In this document: positions 7,166-16,215 of the stretch, one piece after another | Numbering within the stretch: the stretch's first letter is position 1 | How the letters are laid out: the number at the start of each line of letters is the position of its first letter | Source: Roseofilum casamattae BLCC-M143 | Lineage (GTDB): Bacteria; Cyanobacteriota; Cyanobacteriia; Cyanobacteriales; Desertifilaceae | Direction: 5' to 3' | DNA: 64,000 bases | NCBI RefSeq assembly: GCF_030068455.1 | Contig: NZ_JAQOSQ010000002.1 | Location: 248,001 to 312,000 of the forward strand | Translations under genes and position numbers: made by a program | Notes under the pieces: generated by a model | Database searches by the model: none | Told to the model about the DNA's origin: nothing | What the model saw: only the letters and a program-made list of their open reading frames with translations

Positions 7166-8893
7166 ATGGCCAAAAGCAAACTGAAATCGAAAGGCAAAGC
7201 CCCACCTCCAGGGATATTAGAAAAACCCCCTCCCACGAAAGAAGAACTGGCTGCCAAAAAACGCGAAGCGGCCAATGCTCGGAAAAAGTTTATGGGAGCG
7301 CTCGGCCAGTCCATCGGATTTGGTTCCGTCTTTGGAATTATCGGTATCGCCACCACCGGCGACCCCAAGTCTTTCTTGGGAGGACTCTTAGGGATGACAG
7401 TGCTGCTCATGTCCCTCAAATATCCCATCCAAGCGCTCTGGGCATTTTATATTTACATGCCCTTTAGCGGCACTGTTGTTTATTGGGTTGGAGGGGCTAA
7501 TGCCCTCTTTCACCTGGCCAAAGATGCCTTTTATATCCCCGGACTCATGGGGATATACCAATACTGCAAGCGATATCGACTCCCCTTCTTCGTTCCCAAA
7601 GCTTTTATTGCTCCCCTATTTCTCCTCCTCGCCTATTGCATTTTTATTATTCTCTTCATCAATCCCCAGATTAACAAAGGAGGGGATAAACCTATTCTCC
7701 TAGGTATTTTAGGTTTGAAAGTCTTCATGGGATACATCCCTCTGGTCAGTTGTGGGTACTACATGATTCGCGGGAAAAAAGAACTGCTCTGGATTACGCG
7801 AATCACAACCGTTTTGGCAATTATCACCTGCGTCTTATGCTTGATGCAGTATCAAATGCTCTCTTCTGGAACCTGCCAGGGAACGCGCGGTGCTACTGGA
7901 GATGCTCTCTTCAAAGCGAGCGTAGAAGCCAAATGTTTAGTTGGAGGTGCTCTGACATTCAGTCCTTCACAAAACCAAATTCGCTTACCCAGTACCTTGG
8001 CCTCTCCTTGGCACTGGGGTTGGTACATGATCTGTAGTGCATTCTTTACTTTTGCAACTGCATTTTGCGACTCTTCGCCTTTCTGGCAAATTGCAGGATT
8101 TGTGGGTATGGGTCTTAACTTTATCTGCTCGGTCATTTCCGGCCAGCGGATTGCGACCCTACTGGTTCCAGTCGTGACAATCATCTTACTGGTACTTACG
8201 GGACAAGTGGCAAATCTGAAGCGGTTTATTCCGATCGCTCTGGGATTAACGCTATTGTTAGGAGGAGCTGCGATCGCGTTCCCTGACGTGCTACAAGAAA
8301 GAATCGACAGTTTAACCAGTCGTCTCGATGCTTCCAATCCTGCTGATTTTATTGCCGCACAAGCTGAAGAGTCAGCTGGGCACTCCGGTTTATTTGGTAA
8401 AGGTTTAGGGAGAGCGACTAATTCAGCTCGGGCATTTGGCCGAGTGAGGTTGATTGAGACCTGGTTTCCAAAAGTGCTTTATGAAGTTGGGAAACCGGGT
8501 TTGGGCTTATTTTTATTGTTAGTGACGGTATTAACTTGGCAGACCTTTAAAGCTTACCGTTCGGTGAAAGACAAAAATTTGCGCGGGTTTGGGGCTTGTT
8601 TTTGGGTATTTATCTTCATTATTAGCTATCAAACCTATTGGTATCCTCTAGATACCGATCCCGTCTGCGTTTATTTCTGGTTATTTGCCGGAATTACTTT
8701 AAAGTTGCCAGCAATTGATAAGGAGGAGACGAAGAAGAAAAAGGAATTGGAGGCTTTGTTGGAGGAACAAATCCACTCTCAAGGATCGAAAAAGTCGAAA
8801 TCGCGTTCCTCTAAATCTAAATCCAAGAAAACAGAGTCTAGAAATACTAGGCGAAAATCGAGTAAAACGAAAACGACAAGGAGCAAGCGTTAA
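7166..8893 (+). CDS. hpsL: HpsL-like polysaccharide biosynthesis protein (O-antigen ligase-like)
   Basis: About 575 residues from the ATG at 7166 (MAKSKLKSK). The frame opens 29 codons earlier, but that part has no conserved look. A basic, Pro-rich N-terminal tail is followed by about 12 membrane helices and a long, very basic C-terminal tail of Lys/Ser/Arg repeats. A large loop with Gly-rich segments (about 250-290) and the GKGLGRATNSARAFG stretch resemble the Wzy/O-antigen ligase fold. I recognise it as the HpsL type from hormogonium polysaccharide loci, where it is thought to join or polymerise the slime polysaccharide. The two following glycosyltransferases start 3 and 16 bases after each other's ends, so this is an operon. 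A paralogue lies at 22739-24274. Confidence 0.7.
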   Translation: MAKSKLKSKGKAPPPGILEKPPPTKEELAAKKREAANARKKFMGALGQSIGFGSVFGIIGIATTGDPKSFLGGLLGMTVLLMSLKYPIQALWAFYIYMPFSGTVVYWVGGANALFHLAKDAFYIPGLMGIYQYCKRYRLPFFVPKAFIAPLFLLLAYCIFIILFINPQINKGGDKPILLGILGLKVFMGYIPLVSCGYYMIRGKKELLWITRITTVLAIITCVLCLMQYQMLSSGTCQGTRGATGDALFKASVEAKCLVGGALTFSPSQNQIRLPSTLASPWHWGWYMICSAFFTFATAFCDSSPFWQIAGFVGMGLNFICSVISGQRIATLLVPVVTIILLVLTGQVANLKRFIPIALGLTLLLGGAAIAFPDVLQERIDSLTSRLDASNPADFIAAQAEESAGHSGLFGKGLGRATNSARAFGRVRLIETWFPKVLYEVGKPGLGLFLLLVTVLTWQTFKAYRSVKDKNLRGFGACFWVFIFIISYQTYWYPLDTDPVCVYFWLFAGITLKLPAIDKEETKKKKELEALLEEQIHSQGSKKSKSRSSKSKSKKTESRNTRRKSSKTKTTRSKR

Positions 8894-8896
8894 CCT

Positions 8897-9904
8897 ATGG
8901 ATCGAGCAATGGTCAGTTTACCTTCTATTTCGGTTATTGTTCCGACTTACGGTCGTGAAGAACCCCTACGGGATACTCTGCAAGATGTGCTCAAGCAAGA
9001 TTATCCCAATTTTGAGGTGCTGGTGGTCGATCAAACGGAGCAGCATAAACCGGAGATTCAAGAGTTTTTAGATGAGTTAGCTAGTTCGGGAAAAATTAAG
9101 CTATTCCGCGTTAGTTGGGCCAGTTTACCTGGCGCTCGCAATTATGCCGTGCGACGCTCGACTGGCGAGATTATTCTGTTTATTGATGATGATGTGGTGC
9201 TTCCGGAAGGATATCTCCAGGCTCATGCGGCTAACTATACGCGCCCGGAGCTGGGGGCTGTGGCCGGTCGCGTTTTTGACCGAATGAAGTTAGGAGAATC
9301 GCAAAATAGTTATAGCATTGAGACCTTGCCTCCCCAAGCTTTCGATCCGGGAATTGCTTGGTATCATATCGATTTGGTGCATACGACGAAGGCACAGGAG
9401 GTGATTTCGGCACGCGGGTGTAATATGTCGTTCCGCCGAGAGATTTTTACCGAATACGGTCTCGAGTTTGACGAACGATTTCGCGGCAGTGCGGTACGGG
9501 AAGAGTCTGATTTTTGCCTGCGCTTGCGGCAAACGGGCTATAAAATTTGGTACGATCCGGAGGCAAATTTAGTCCATTTAGGCGAAGAAACGGGGGGATG
9601 CCACGATATTTCGACGCGATCGCTAAAATACCAGATTACGTTCTATCACAACCACTTTCTCATGGGGTTGAAGAACTTAACTCTTTTGCAACAAGTGCGC
9701 TTCTTTGCCAAGCTATTCGATTGCCATGTTTTAGGACATCCACCCTGTAATAAGAGCGGTTCGCCAGTAAAGATTATTACTCGTGCTGGGTTCTATAGTT
9801 TGGGATATCTGAGTGCGTGGAATACTCGTCTGACATCCTTGTGGCAAACCGGACAAAGTTACAGCCAACAAGACGAGCAGTGGGAACCTTCTCATAGTAA
9901 TTAG
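8897..9904 (+). CDS. GT2 family glycosyltransferase, HpsN-like
   Basis: A 335-residue GT-A type glycosyltransferase. The N-terminal SISVIVPTYGREEPL motif binds nucleotide sugar. The metal-binding Asp cluster is visible as LFIDDDVVLPEGY (about residues 93-105). Further on come SFRREIFTEYG and an acceptor-side REESDFCLRLRQTGY motif near 200. No membrane helix is evident, so it is probably cytoplasmic or peripheral. It starts 3 bases after the HpsL-like stop and is followed 16 bases later by a GT4 enzyme, so the three should act on one polysaccharide. The HpsN name rests on context and on resemblance from memory. An alternative start, MVSLPSISV, lies four codons in. Confidence 0.8.
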   Translation: MDRAMVSLPSISVIVPTYGREEPLRDTLQDVLKQDYPNFEVLVVDQTEQHKPEIQEFLDELASSGKIKLFRVSWASLPGARNYAVRRSTGEIILFIDDDVVLPEGYLQAHAANYTRPELGAVAGRVFDRMKLGESQNSYSIETLPPQAFDPGIAWYHIDLVHTTKAQEVISARGCNMSFRREIFTEYGLEFDERFRGSAVREESDFCLRLRQTGYKIWYDPEANLVHLGEETGGCHDISTRSLKYQITFYHNHFLMGLKNLTLLQQVRFFAKLFDCHVLGHPPCNKSGSPVKIITRAGFYSLGYLSAWNTRLTSLWQTGQSYSQQDEQWEPSHSN

Positions 9905-9920
9905 ATCGGGTAATAGGATC

Positions 9921-11087
9921 GTGAAAATTTTAGTTGCTAGCCATACTTACATTGTCGATTTGAATCGCGAGAAGTTGCGGAAAATGGTCGAAATCGACCC
10001 CAAGGTTGAGGTGACTGTGGTTGTTCCAAAACGATGGAGACCTGGAGGAGTTCAGAATAAAATTATTGATACTGAACCGGTTGATGAAGGACGTTTCCGC
10101 GTGATTCCCTTATCTCACCTGAGTCAGAATAACCAAGGATTACTGATGTTTGGGTTAGATCTCAATCGGCTGCTTAAGAGTTTTCAACCTCAGATTATAC
10201 AAACCGAACAGGGCGCCAAAGCATTGAGCCAGGCACAGTTAATTGCCCTAAACAAACAGTTAAAGTTAAATGCCAAGAATGTATTCTTTACCTGGTGGAA
10301 TTTACCCTATGAAACTCAGTTTCCTCTCTCTATTTTACACGGGTATAACTTGAGAGGTTCTCATGGCATTATTACGGGAAACCAAGATGGTATGGAAGTG
10401 CTCCGAGATTTTGGATATGAAGGGCCGATGAAAGTCATGCCACAGTTAGGGGTAGATGAGGAGTTATTTGCACCACAACCTCAACCGCAACTGAAGCTAT
10501 CATTAGGAATAAATTCTGATGATTTTGTTGTTGGTTTTGTGGGTAGATTTGTGGAGGAAAAAGGATTATTTTCGCTGTTTAATGCCTTAAAGGAAATCAA
10601 AGATCGGCCGTGGAAGTGGGTGCTGTTAGGGCGAGGATCTCTGAAACAAGAGTTACTCGATCGCGCGTCGGAATTAGGATTGCGAGACAAAATTATTTGT
10701 ATTGATAGCGTTCCTCACGATCTCGTTTATCAGTATATTAATCTGATGGATGTATTGGTACTTCCGTCTGAAACAACTTACAAGTTTAAGACCTTAACGG
10801 CGGCCGGTTGGAAAGAACAGTTCGGTCACGTACTCATTGAAGCCATGGCGTGTAAAGTACCGGTCATTGGATCGGATTCTGGGGAAATTCCTTATGTTAT
10901 CGATCGCGCTGGATTAGTCTTTCCCGAAGCTAATGTGGATGCTCTGCGTCAGTGTTTGTTGCAAGTAATGGATGACGAATCGTTGCGCCAGAATCTCGCA
11001 GAGAAGGGCTACAATAGAGTAATGGACAACTATACAAATACGGCGTTAGCCAAACAGCAGCTCGAGTTTTATCAACAGTTACTGTAG
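9921..11087 (+). CDS. GT4 family glycosyltransferase, HpsO-like
   Basis: A 388-residue GT-B fold enzyme starting at GTG (MKILVASHTYIVDLNREK). The first half is the acceptor-binding domain. The second has VVGFVGRFVEEKGLFSLF (about 195-212), the WVLLGRGSLKQEL segment, and the EX7E-like motif of GT4 enzymes at FGHVLIEAMACKVPVIGSDSGEIPYVI (residues about 307-333). Retaining GT4 enzymes transfer sugars from NDP donors. It is the third gene of the HpsL-like operon. A 282-base spacer with a repeat fragment separates it from the RTX gene. Of the Hps glycosyltransferases this looks most like the O type, but that letter is uncertain. Confidence 0.8.
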   Translation: MKILVASHTYIVDLNREKLRKMVEIDPKVEVTVVVPKRWRPGGVQNKIIDTEPVDEGRFRVIPLSHLSQNNQGLLMFGLDLNRLLKSFQPQIIQTEQGAKALSQAQLIALNKQLKLNAKNVFFTWWNLPYETQFPLSILHGYNLRGSHGIITGNQDGMEVLRDFGYEGPMKVMPQLGVDEELFAPQPQPQLKLSLGINSDDFVVGFVGRFVEEKGLFSLFNALKEIKDRPWKWVLLGRGSLKQELLDRASELGLRDKIICIDSVPHDLVYQYINLMDVLVLPSETTYKFKTLTAAGWKEQFGHVLIEAMACKVPVIGSDSGEIPYVIDRAGLVFPEANVDALRQCLLQVMDDESLRQNLAEKGYNRVMDNYTNTALAKQQLEFYQQLL

Positions 11088-11192
11088 CAGCAGATAGTCC
11101 TGCTGGGCGATCGCGATCGATGGGGTTTTCCAACTATGCGATCGCTAATTTGCAATCTACAAACCATCAATCTTTGCTAAACTAATCTAGCT

Positions 11193-11239
11193 AAAAAGCA
11201 ATCTTCATCAGGCTTTCAGCTTGCTTGTCGCCCCCTCAG
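11193..11239 (+). repeat. Solo end of a MITE-like element
   Basis: These 47 bases match the right end of the element at 57852-58003 (there 57957-58003) with only a few differences, sharing GGCTTTCAGCTTGCTTGTCG and the CCCC-TCAG end. No left partner is visible nearby, so this is a one-ended remnant. It lies in the 282-base spacer between the glycosyltransferase operon and the RTX gene. I see no other clear feature in that spacer. Confidence 0.55.
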
Positions 11240-11369
11240 GATCGCAACTCACGCCAGAGAAATAGTCCCCAACCCAACAGATACGCTCGCCAGTCGGCCA
11301 AGTTTGCTTTAATGGATAGAGGTCTTAATATTTCCTGTCTTATTCGTTCAGTTGTGAGGAGGCTCGACT

Positions 11370-13724
11370 ATGGCGACAATTAATGGAACTCCCGGCCCCG
11401 ACCCATTAAATGGAACCCAGCAAGGAGACATTATCATCGGTCTCGAAGGTAACGATACGCTCAATGGACTCGCGTTTAATGATGTCCTTGTGGGAAACCA
11501 AGATAACGACCTAATCGATGGCGAGTTCGGTAACGATAGCATTTTCGGCGGTCAAGGGAGCGATACCATTTTTGGTCGAGATGGAGCCGACCAACTCTCG
11601 GGAGACAGAGGAAATGATTTTATTTCTGGAGGAGCAGGCATCGATCTGATCCTCGGTGGCGATGGTGCCGACCAGATCTCTGGCGGAACATCTAGCGATC
11701 TGCTCTTTGGCAATCAAGGGAATGATGCGATCGATGGAAATAGTGGTAATGACTTAGTTCGCGGCGGTCAAGGTGACGATCTGATCGTCGGTAGCGATGG
11801 TAGCGACTCTTTGCTCGGCGATCTGGGAAATGACACCATTGATGGAGGTGCGACCAATGGCAATCCTAACGACCCCCTCAGATTTTTTGACAGTATCAGA
11901 GGAGGACAAGGCAATGACGTGCTCTTCGGTGGAGATGAAATCGATATCATTTTTGGCGATAACGACAATGATTCCCTCTTTGGAGGAGGTGGAAACGATA
12001 CCTTAGATGGAGGAAATGGCTTTGATACCCTCTTTGGAGGTATTGGAACCGATAGCTTAATCGGAGGCAGTGACTTCGATGCCCTCTTTGGGAATAGTGA
12101 CAACGATACACTCTTAGGGGCAACGGGTGATGATGCCTTATTCGGCGGACAGAACGACGATAACCTCGAAGGCGGAGAAGGTAATGATGGACTCTCTGGC
12201 GATCGCGGTAACGATACCTTACAAGGCGGTGCGGGAAATGATGCCTTAGTCGGAGATTCAGATAATTCTCTCCCAGGAAATGATTTTATTTTTGGCGGAA
12301 CGGGAGCTGATGCTATGCTCGGTGGCGCCGGACGAGATACCTTTGCGATCGCAGCAGACTCTGGCAGTTTCCAACTTTCGGGCGCCGATGTTGTCTTCGA
12401 TTTTACCGTCGATGGCCAGGGAAATGTGGAAGACCGGATTGGCTTAGGAGGCGGTTTAGCTTTTGCTGACCTCGATATCCAGCAAGGAACCGGAGATAAT
12501 GCCAACAATGTCGTTATTCGGCAAATTGTCGGAACCAATACCAATGGCAATATTCTCGGCGACTACTTGATGGTCATTAACAATGTCAATGTGGCTCTGG
12601 TCAATAACGCCACTAATTTCGTTACCGTCAACCTACCCACCCCAACTCCGACTCCAACTCCAACTCCGACCCCAACTCCAACTCCAACTCCGACCCCAAC
12701 GCCAACGCCAACCACTACCCCTCCCAGCGCTCCCCAATTAGTCGGTGGAGAAGTCCTCGCCATCAGTAACGAACCGGGAATTGATGCCACCCCTAACGGC
12801 TCGGTTATCGGTCAAATTCAAGCCTCTGACAACGTGGGCGTTAGCTCCTACGAACTCACCCGAGTTACCGGTAGCGCATCAACCTCCAACTTCAGCATTA
12901 ACTCCACCACTGGAGACATTACCCTCCTCAGTCGTCCGGGAGGTAACGGGCCCTTCGGTTTGGTCGTACGGGCAACCAATGCGGGCGGACTCAACTCTGA
13001 TGAAGCCACCATTAATCTCTACTCTGATATAGGCTTAGCTATTAACGATTCAGGTCTTGGTAATGGAGCTGACAACAGCTTCCCTCAAGCTGGAGTGCCC
13101 GGACAAGATACCATCATTCTCTCCCCCGGCAGCTACAACGAAACTAACTTAAGCATTACCGCCGATCGCACCCTGCGCTTTACCCCTCCCGATACAACCG
13201 GACGAGGGATCGCTCGCTTAAGCGCCGCAGCCGTTCCCACTCCAATTACCGGAGAAGTTATCGTCGGAAACAGTACCGCTCAAAGTTTACAAGGGAGTAC
13301 CCAAAGCGATTTAATCTTTGGCGGCCAAGGCGCAGATACTCTGAATGGGCTATCCGGACAAGACTTCTACGTCTACACCTTTTCCGATGAAGGAAATGAC
13401 ACGATTCAAGGCTTCGGGAACACCAGCGTCATTTTGATTAATTCTCAGACCTTTGGTTCCGGACTTGCAGCCGGACAACTCCCCGCCGGACAGCTCTTTA
13501 TCTCCAATACCACCTTCAATCCTGCTAATCCACCTGCCGCTTATGAAAGCGATCCCAATGGCGCCAATTACCGGTTTATTTATGACAACACCGGTCAACT
13601 CTTCTTCGATACCAATGGCTCGGCTGCTGGCGGCATTCTCAATAATCAGCCTCTAGCCACCTTGGCCGTTCCGGGCCGTCCTTCGATTAATACTTTCAGT
13701 AACGCTAATATTTTCGTGTATTAG
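11370..13724 (+). CDS. RTX (haemolysin-type) calcium-binding surface protein with Pro-Thr hinge
   Basis: A 784-residue acidic protein. Residues 1 to about 310 are a tandem array of at least 18 glycine- and aspartate-rich nonapeptides of the GGxGNDxLx type, which bind calcium and fold into a parallel beta-roll. A beta-rich stretch (DVVFDFTVDGQG and so on, about 340-420) follows. Next come about 26 residues of alternating Thr-Pro, then a cadherin-like segment (about 450-560) and a further RTX-like patch near 640-670. There is no N-terminal signal peptide, as expected for type I secretion. In cyanobacteria such proteins coat cells and help gliding (oscillin-type), but that role is inferred. A GGAGG lies a few bases before the ATG. 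No type I exporter genes are next to it. Confidence 0.85.
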   Translation: MATINGTPGPDPLNGTQQGDIIIGLEGNDTLNGLAFNDVLVGNQDNDLIDGEFGNDSIFGGQGSDTIFGRDGADQLSGDRGNDFISGGAGIDLILGGDGADQISGGTSSDLLFGNQGNDAIDGNSGNDLVRGGQGDDLIVGSDGSDSLLGDLGNDTIDGGATNGNPNDPLRFFDSIRGGQGNDVLFGGDEIDIIFGDNDNDSLFGGGGNDTLDGGNGFDTLFGGIGTDSLIGGSDFDALFGNSDNDTLLGATGDDALFGGQNDDNLEGGEGNDGLSGDRGNDTLQGGAGNDALVGDSDNSLPGNDFIFGGTGADAMLGGAGRDTFAIAADSGSFQLSGADVVFDFTVDGQGNVEDRIGLGGGLAFADLDIQQGTGDNANNVVIRQIVGTNTNGNILGDYLMVINNVNVALVNNATNFVTVNLPTPTPTPTPTPTPTPTPTPTPTPTPTTTPPSAPQLVGGEVLAISNEPGIDATPNGSVIGQIQASDNVGVSSYELTRVTGSASTSNFSINSTTGDITLLSRPGGNGPFGLVVRATNAGGLNSDEATINLYSDIGLAINDSGLGNGADNSFPQAGVPGQDTIILSPGSYNETNLSITADRTLRFTPPDTTGRGIARLSAAAVPTPITGEVIVGNSTAQSLQGSTQSDLIFGGQGADTLNGLSGQDFYVYTFSDEGNDTIQGFGNTSVILINSQTFGSGLAAGQLPAGQLFISNTTFNPANPPAAYESDPNGANYRFIYDNTGQLFFDTNGSAAGGILNNQPLATLAVPGRPSINTFSNANIFVY
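12637..12716 (+). repeat. Hexameric tandem repeat coding for the (Thr-Pro)n hinge
   Basis: This stretch consists of repeated CCAACT / CCGACT / CCAACG hexamers. Each unit encodes Pro-Thr and the array holds about 13 units. Slippage in steps of six keeps the frame, so the hinge can change length without killing the gene. The complementary strand gives a misleading open frame of Val-Gly repeats. Confidence 0.8.
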
Positions 13725-13748
13725 TCCGGCATATTGAGAACAGCGTCT

Positions 13749-13776
13749 AAAAATGGTATTGTAGGATACCATTTTT
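13749..13776 (+). terminator. Rho-independent terminator after the RTX gene
   Basis: AAAAATGGTAT at 13749-13759 pairs perfectly with ATACCATTTTT at 13766-13776 across a 6-base loop, ending in a run of five T. It lies 25 bases after the RTX stop codon and 140 bases before the HU gene, so it should separate the two transcripts. Confidence 0.75.
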
Positions 13777-13918
13777 GGTTGGTTTGTGAAAAAAAGCTGA
13801 AATCCACATAAATTAAAGGTTTGACCGATCCATATTGGGATGACAGCGATTAGAATAATCCAGTGAAATTCCGATCTAATGCGAGTTTCAGAAGTTTAAC
13901 CTTCAAAGGAGATTCAAA

Positions 13919-14206
13919 ATGAATAAAGGCGAACTGGTTGATGCTGTAGCTGAGAGGGCTACCGTTACCAAAAAGCAAGCGGATGCCGTCCTCACAGCAG
14001 CTCTGGACGTGATTATGGAGGCTGTAGCCGATGGTGACAAAGTGACCTTGGTGGGCTTTGGCTCATTCGAGCGGCGCGATCGGAAAGCTCGGGAAGGACG
14101 AAATCCCAAAACCGGAGACAAGATGATCATTCCTGAAACACAAGTTCCAGCATTTTCTGCTGGAAAAGCATTCAAGGAAAAAGTAGCACCACCGGGAGAA
14201 AAGTAA
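13919..14206 (+). CDS. hup: HU family DNA-binding protein
   Basis: A 95-residue histone-like protein with the whole HU pattern: MNKGELVDAVAERATVTKKQ helix pair, VTLVGFGSFERRDRKAREGR (about residues 42-61), which starts the DNA-gripping arm, the NPKTGDKMIIP arm tip with its intercalating Pro, and the VPAFSAGKAFKEKV end. HU dimers bend and compact DNA in the nucleoid. A good ribosome site (AAAGGAG) lies seven bases before the ATG. The short gap of 23 bases to cobD suggests occasional read-through, but no functional link is known. Confidence 0.95.
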   Translation: MNKGELVDAVAERATVTKKQADAVLTAALDVIMEAVADGDKVTLVGFGSFERRDRKAREGRNPKTGDKMIIPETQVPAFSAGKAFKEKVAPPGEK

Positions 14207-14229
14207 AGGGAAAATTTCGGTTAACTCAG

Positions 14230-15291
14230 GTGTCTGTAGTCCATCCCATTCATGGAGGAAATCTGATCTGGGCAGCCTCGCAAGCAGGCTGTTCGCCCGA
14301 TCGCATTGTGGATTTTTCGGCCAGCATTAATCCTTTAGGACCGCCCGAATCGGCGATCGCAGCTATAACCGCTCATCTGGATCGGGTGAAAGCCTATCCA
14401 GATCCGGCATATACCCAGTTGCGAGAACACCTGGGTCATTTCCACCAAATTCCCCCAGAGTTCATTTGGCCGGGAAATGGGGCCGCCGAAGTGCTCGCGT
14501 GGATCGCTCGTCATTTATCCCAGTTGGATGCAACTTATCTATTTGCTCCGGGCTTTCGGGACTACTGGCGCTCCCTCAAAGCCTTTCAAGCAAGGATAAA
14601 ACCAGTTCAACTCAACTGGCAAGCAACCTCCTGTCCCCTACCCCATCCCCATGGGTCTCGCTGTGGATTATTACTGAATAATCCACATAACCCCACGGGC
14701 CAACTCTGGCAGCGAGAAGAGATCCTTCCCCTGTTGGAGCAATTTGCCATGGTAGTCGTCGATGAAGCCTTTATGGACTTCCTCGACCCCTGCAGCGAGC
14801 AAAGCCTAATCCCGCAGATCGCCGAATATCCCCATCTGGTAATCGCGCGATCGCTCACCAAATTTTACAGCCTACCCGGCTTGCGCCTCGGCTATGCCAT
14901 TGCTCATCCCGACTTAATCCAGCAATGGCAACAATGGCGGAATCCTTGGTCGGTTAATATCCTCGCCGAAGTCGCTGCCATCGCCGCGATCGCGGATACA
15001 GACTTTGCTCGGCAGACCTGGGATTGGTTGCCGCCAACTCGCGATCGCCTGCTAAACGGTTTGCGCTCCCTAAGCAGACTCAATCCTATTCCAGGAACAG
15101 CCAACTTCCTGTTAGTAGAAATCGATGGCTCGGCAACCCAACTGCAACAGACTTTGTTGCAGCAGTACCAAATCCTGATTCGAGACTGCTTGAGCTTTCC
15201 CGAATTAGGCGATCGCTACTTCCGCATTGCCGTGCGATCGGACCGAGAAAACCAACAATTATTGCAGGCATTAGCCCATCTGCTCTCCTAG
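14230..15291 (+). CDS. cobD: Threonine-phosphate decarboxylase (CobD-like, PLP aminotransferase fold I)
   Basis: A 353-residue PLP enzyme starting at GTG (MSVVHPIHGGNLIWAA). It has the CobD signature: HGGNL near the start, DFSASINPLGPP (about residues 28-39), PGNGAAEVL (about 79-87, cofactor phosphate), NNPHNPTGQLW (about 150-160), VVDEAFMDF and the Schiff-base Lys in ARSLTKFYSLPGLRLGYA (about 206-223). CobD makes (R)-1-amino-2-propanol phosphate from threonine phosphate for the cobalamin nucleotide loop. In cyanobacteria, which make pseudocobalamin, homologues may also act as histidinol-phosphate-like aminotransferases, so the exact substrate is likely but not certain. No cobalamin riboswitch was seen upstream. 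Confidence 0.8.
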   Translation: MSVVHPIHGGNLIWAASQAGCSPDRIVDFSASINPLGPPESAIAAITAHLDRVKAYPDPAYTQLREHLGHFHQIPPEFIWPGNGAAEVLAWIARHLSQLDATYLFAPGFRDYWRSLKAFQARIKPVQLNWQATSCPLPHPHGSRCGLLLNNPHNPTGQLWQREEILPLLEQFAMVVVDEAFMDFLDPCSEQSLIPQIAEYPHLVIARSLTKFYSLPGLRLGYAIAHPDLIQQWQQWRNPWSVNILAEVAAIAAIADTDFARQTWDWLPPTRDRLLNGLRSLSRLNPIPGTANFLLVEIDGSATQLQQTLLQQYQILIRDCLSFPELGDRYFRIAVRSDRENQQLLQALAHLLS

Positions 15292-15402
15292 AGCAACCCG
15301 TCCTCATTGCTCAAAACCCCAAGGACATAATATCGTAGTGTTAAGGCGAGTTAAGATCGAACCTTTGCAGCAGAATCAATCGGTCAAGGAGAACTACGGC
15401 GC

Positions 15403-16128
15403 TTGGACAAAGAAAAAATTCTGGTTGTTGATGACGAAGCCAGTATCCGACGTATCTTAGAAACTCGATTATCAATGATCGGGTACGATGTAGTCACCGC
15501 TGGCGATGGCGAAGAGGCCCTCGAGACCTTTCGCGATATTTTACCCGATTTGGTTGTCCTCGATGTGATGATGCCCAAACTCGACGGCTATGGAGTTTGC
15601 CAAGAACTCCGCAAAGAATCCGATGTCCCCATCATCATGCTGACAGCCCTCGGAGACGTAGCCGACCGCATTACCGGACTGGAACTAGGAGCAGACGATT
15701 ATGTCGTTAAACCCTTTTCTCCCAAAGAACTAGAAGCGCGCATTCGGTCGGTGTTGCGCCGCGTAGATAAAACCAGCACCTCTGGCATCCCCAGCTCGGG
15801 AGTAATTCAAGTCGGAAATCTACGCATAGATACCAATAAACGACAAGTCTATAAAGGCGACGAGAGAATTCGGCTTACCGGTATGGAGTTTAGCCTCCTA
15901 GAACTGCTCGTCAGCCGTTCCGGAGAACCCTTCTCCCGTTCCGAAATCCTGCAAGAAGTTTGGGGATATACTCCAGAACGCCACGTGGATACTCGCGTGG
16001 TTGACGTTCATATTTCTCGCCTGCGAGCCAAGTTAGAAGAAGATCCGAGCAACCCAGAACTGATCTTAACCGCCAGGGGAACCGGATACTTATTTCAACG
16101 GATTCTCGAACCTGGAGAGCTAGAATAA
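15403..16128 (+). CDS. rpaB: Response regulator RpaB (OmpR/PhoB family)
   Basis: A 241-residue regulator that I place as RpaB (Ycf27) from the near-invariant stretches RRILETRLSMIGYDVVTA and DVPIIMLTALGDVADRITG. The receiver domain holds the acidic pair Asp10-Asp11, the phospho-acceptor Asp54 (VVLDVMMP) and Lys in VVKPFSP. The C-terminal winged helix (about 135-235) ends YLFQRI. RpaB is an essential master regulator in cyanobacteria, controlled by the kinase Hik33/NblS, and binds HLR1 sites at high-light and photosystem genes. The start is TTG at 15403, with AAGGAG upstream. It is monocistronic or leads into plsX after 88 bases. Confidence 0.95.
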   Translation: MDKEKILVVDDEASIRRILETRLSMIGYDVVTAGDGEEALETFRDILPDLVVLDVMMPKLDGYGVCQELRKESDVPIIMLTALGDVADRITGLELGADDYVVKPFSPKELEARIRSVLRRVDKTSTSGIPSSGVIQVGNLRIDTNKRQVYKGDERIRLTGMEFSLLELLVSRSGEPFSRSEILQEVWGYTPERHVDTRVVDVHISRLRAKLEEDPSNPELILTARGTGYLFQRILEPGELE

Positions 16129-16215
16129 CCGAGAAAATTGGCGATCGCCCCCATAGTCCGATCTCAGGGGTGAAACCATTTGGTAGAATTTGTAAGGCTT
16201 TTATGACGTAGAGCA

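Noticed and set aside
11768-12550. Minus-strand frame of 260 codons, very rich in Ser and Pro, in the RTX gene
   Set aside because: It mirrors the Gly/Asp codons of the calcium repeats, so its composition is an artefact of the real gene.
12563-12790. Minus-strand frame rich in Val-Gly repeats inside the RTX gene
   Set aside because: It is the complement of the Thr-Pro hexamer repeats, has no ribosome site and no independent support.
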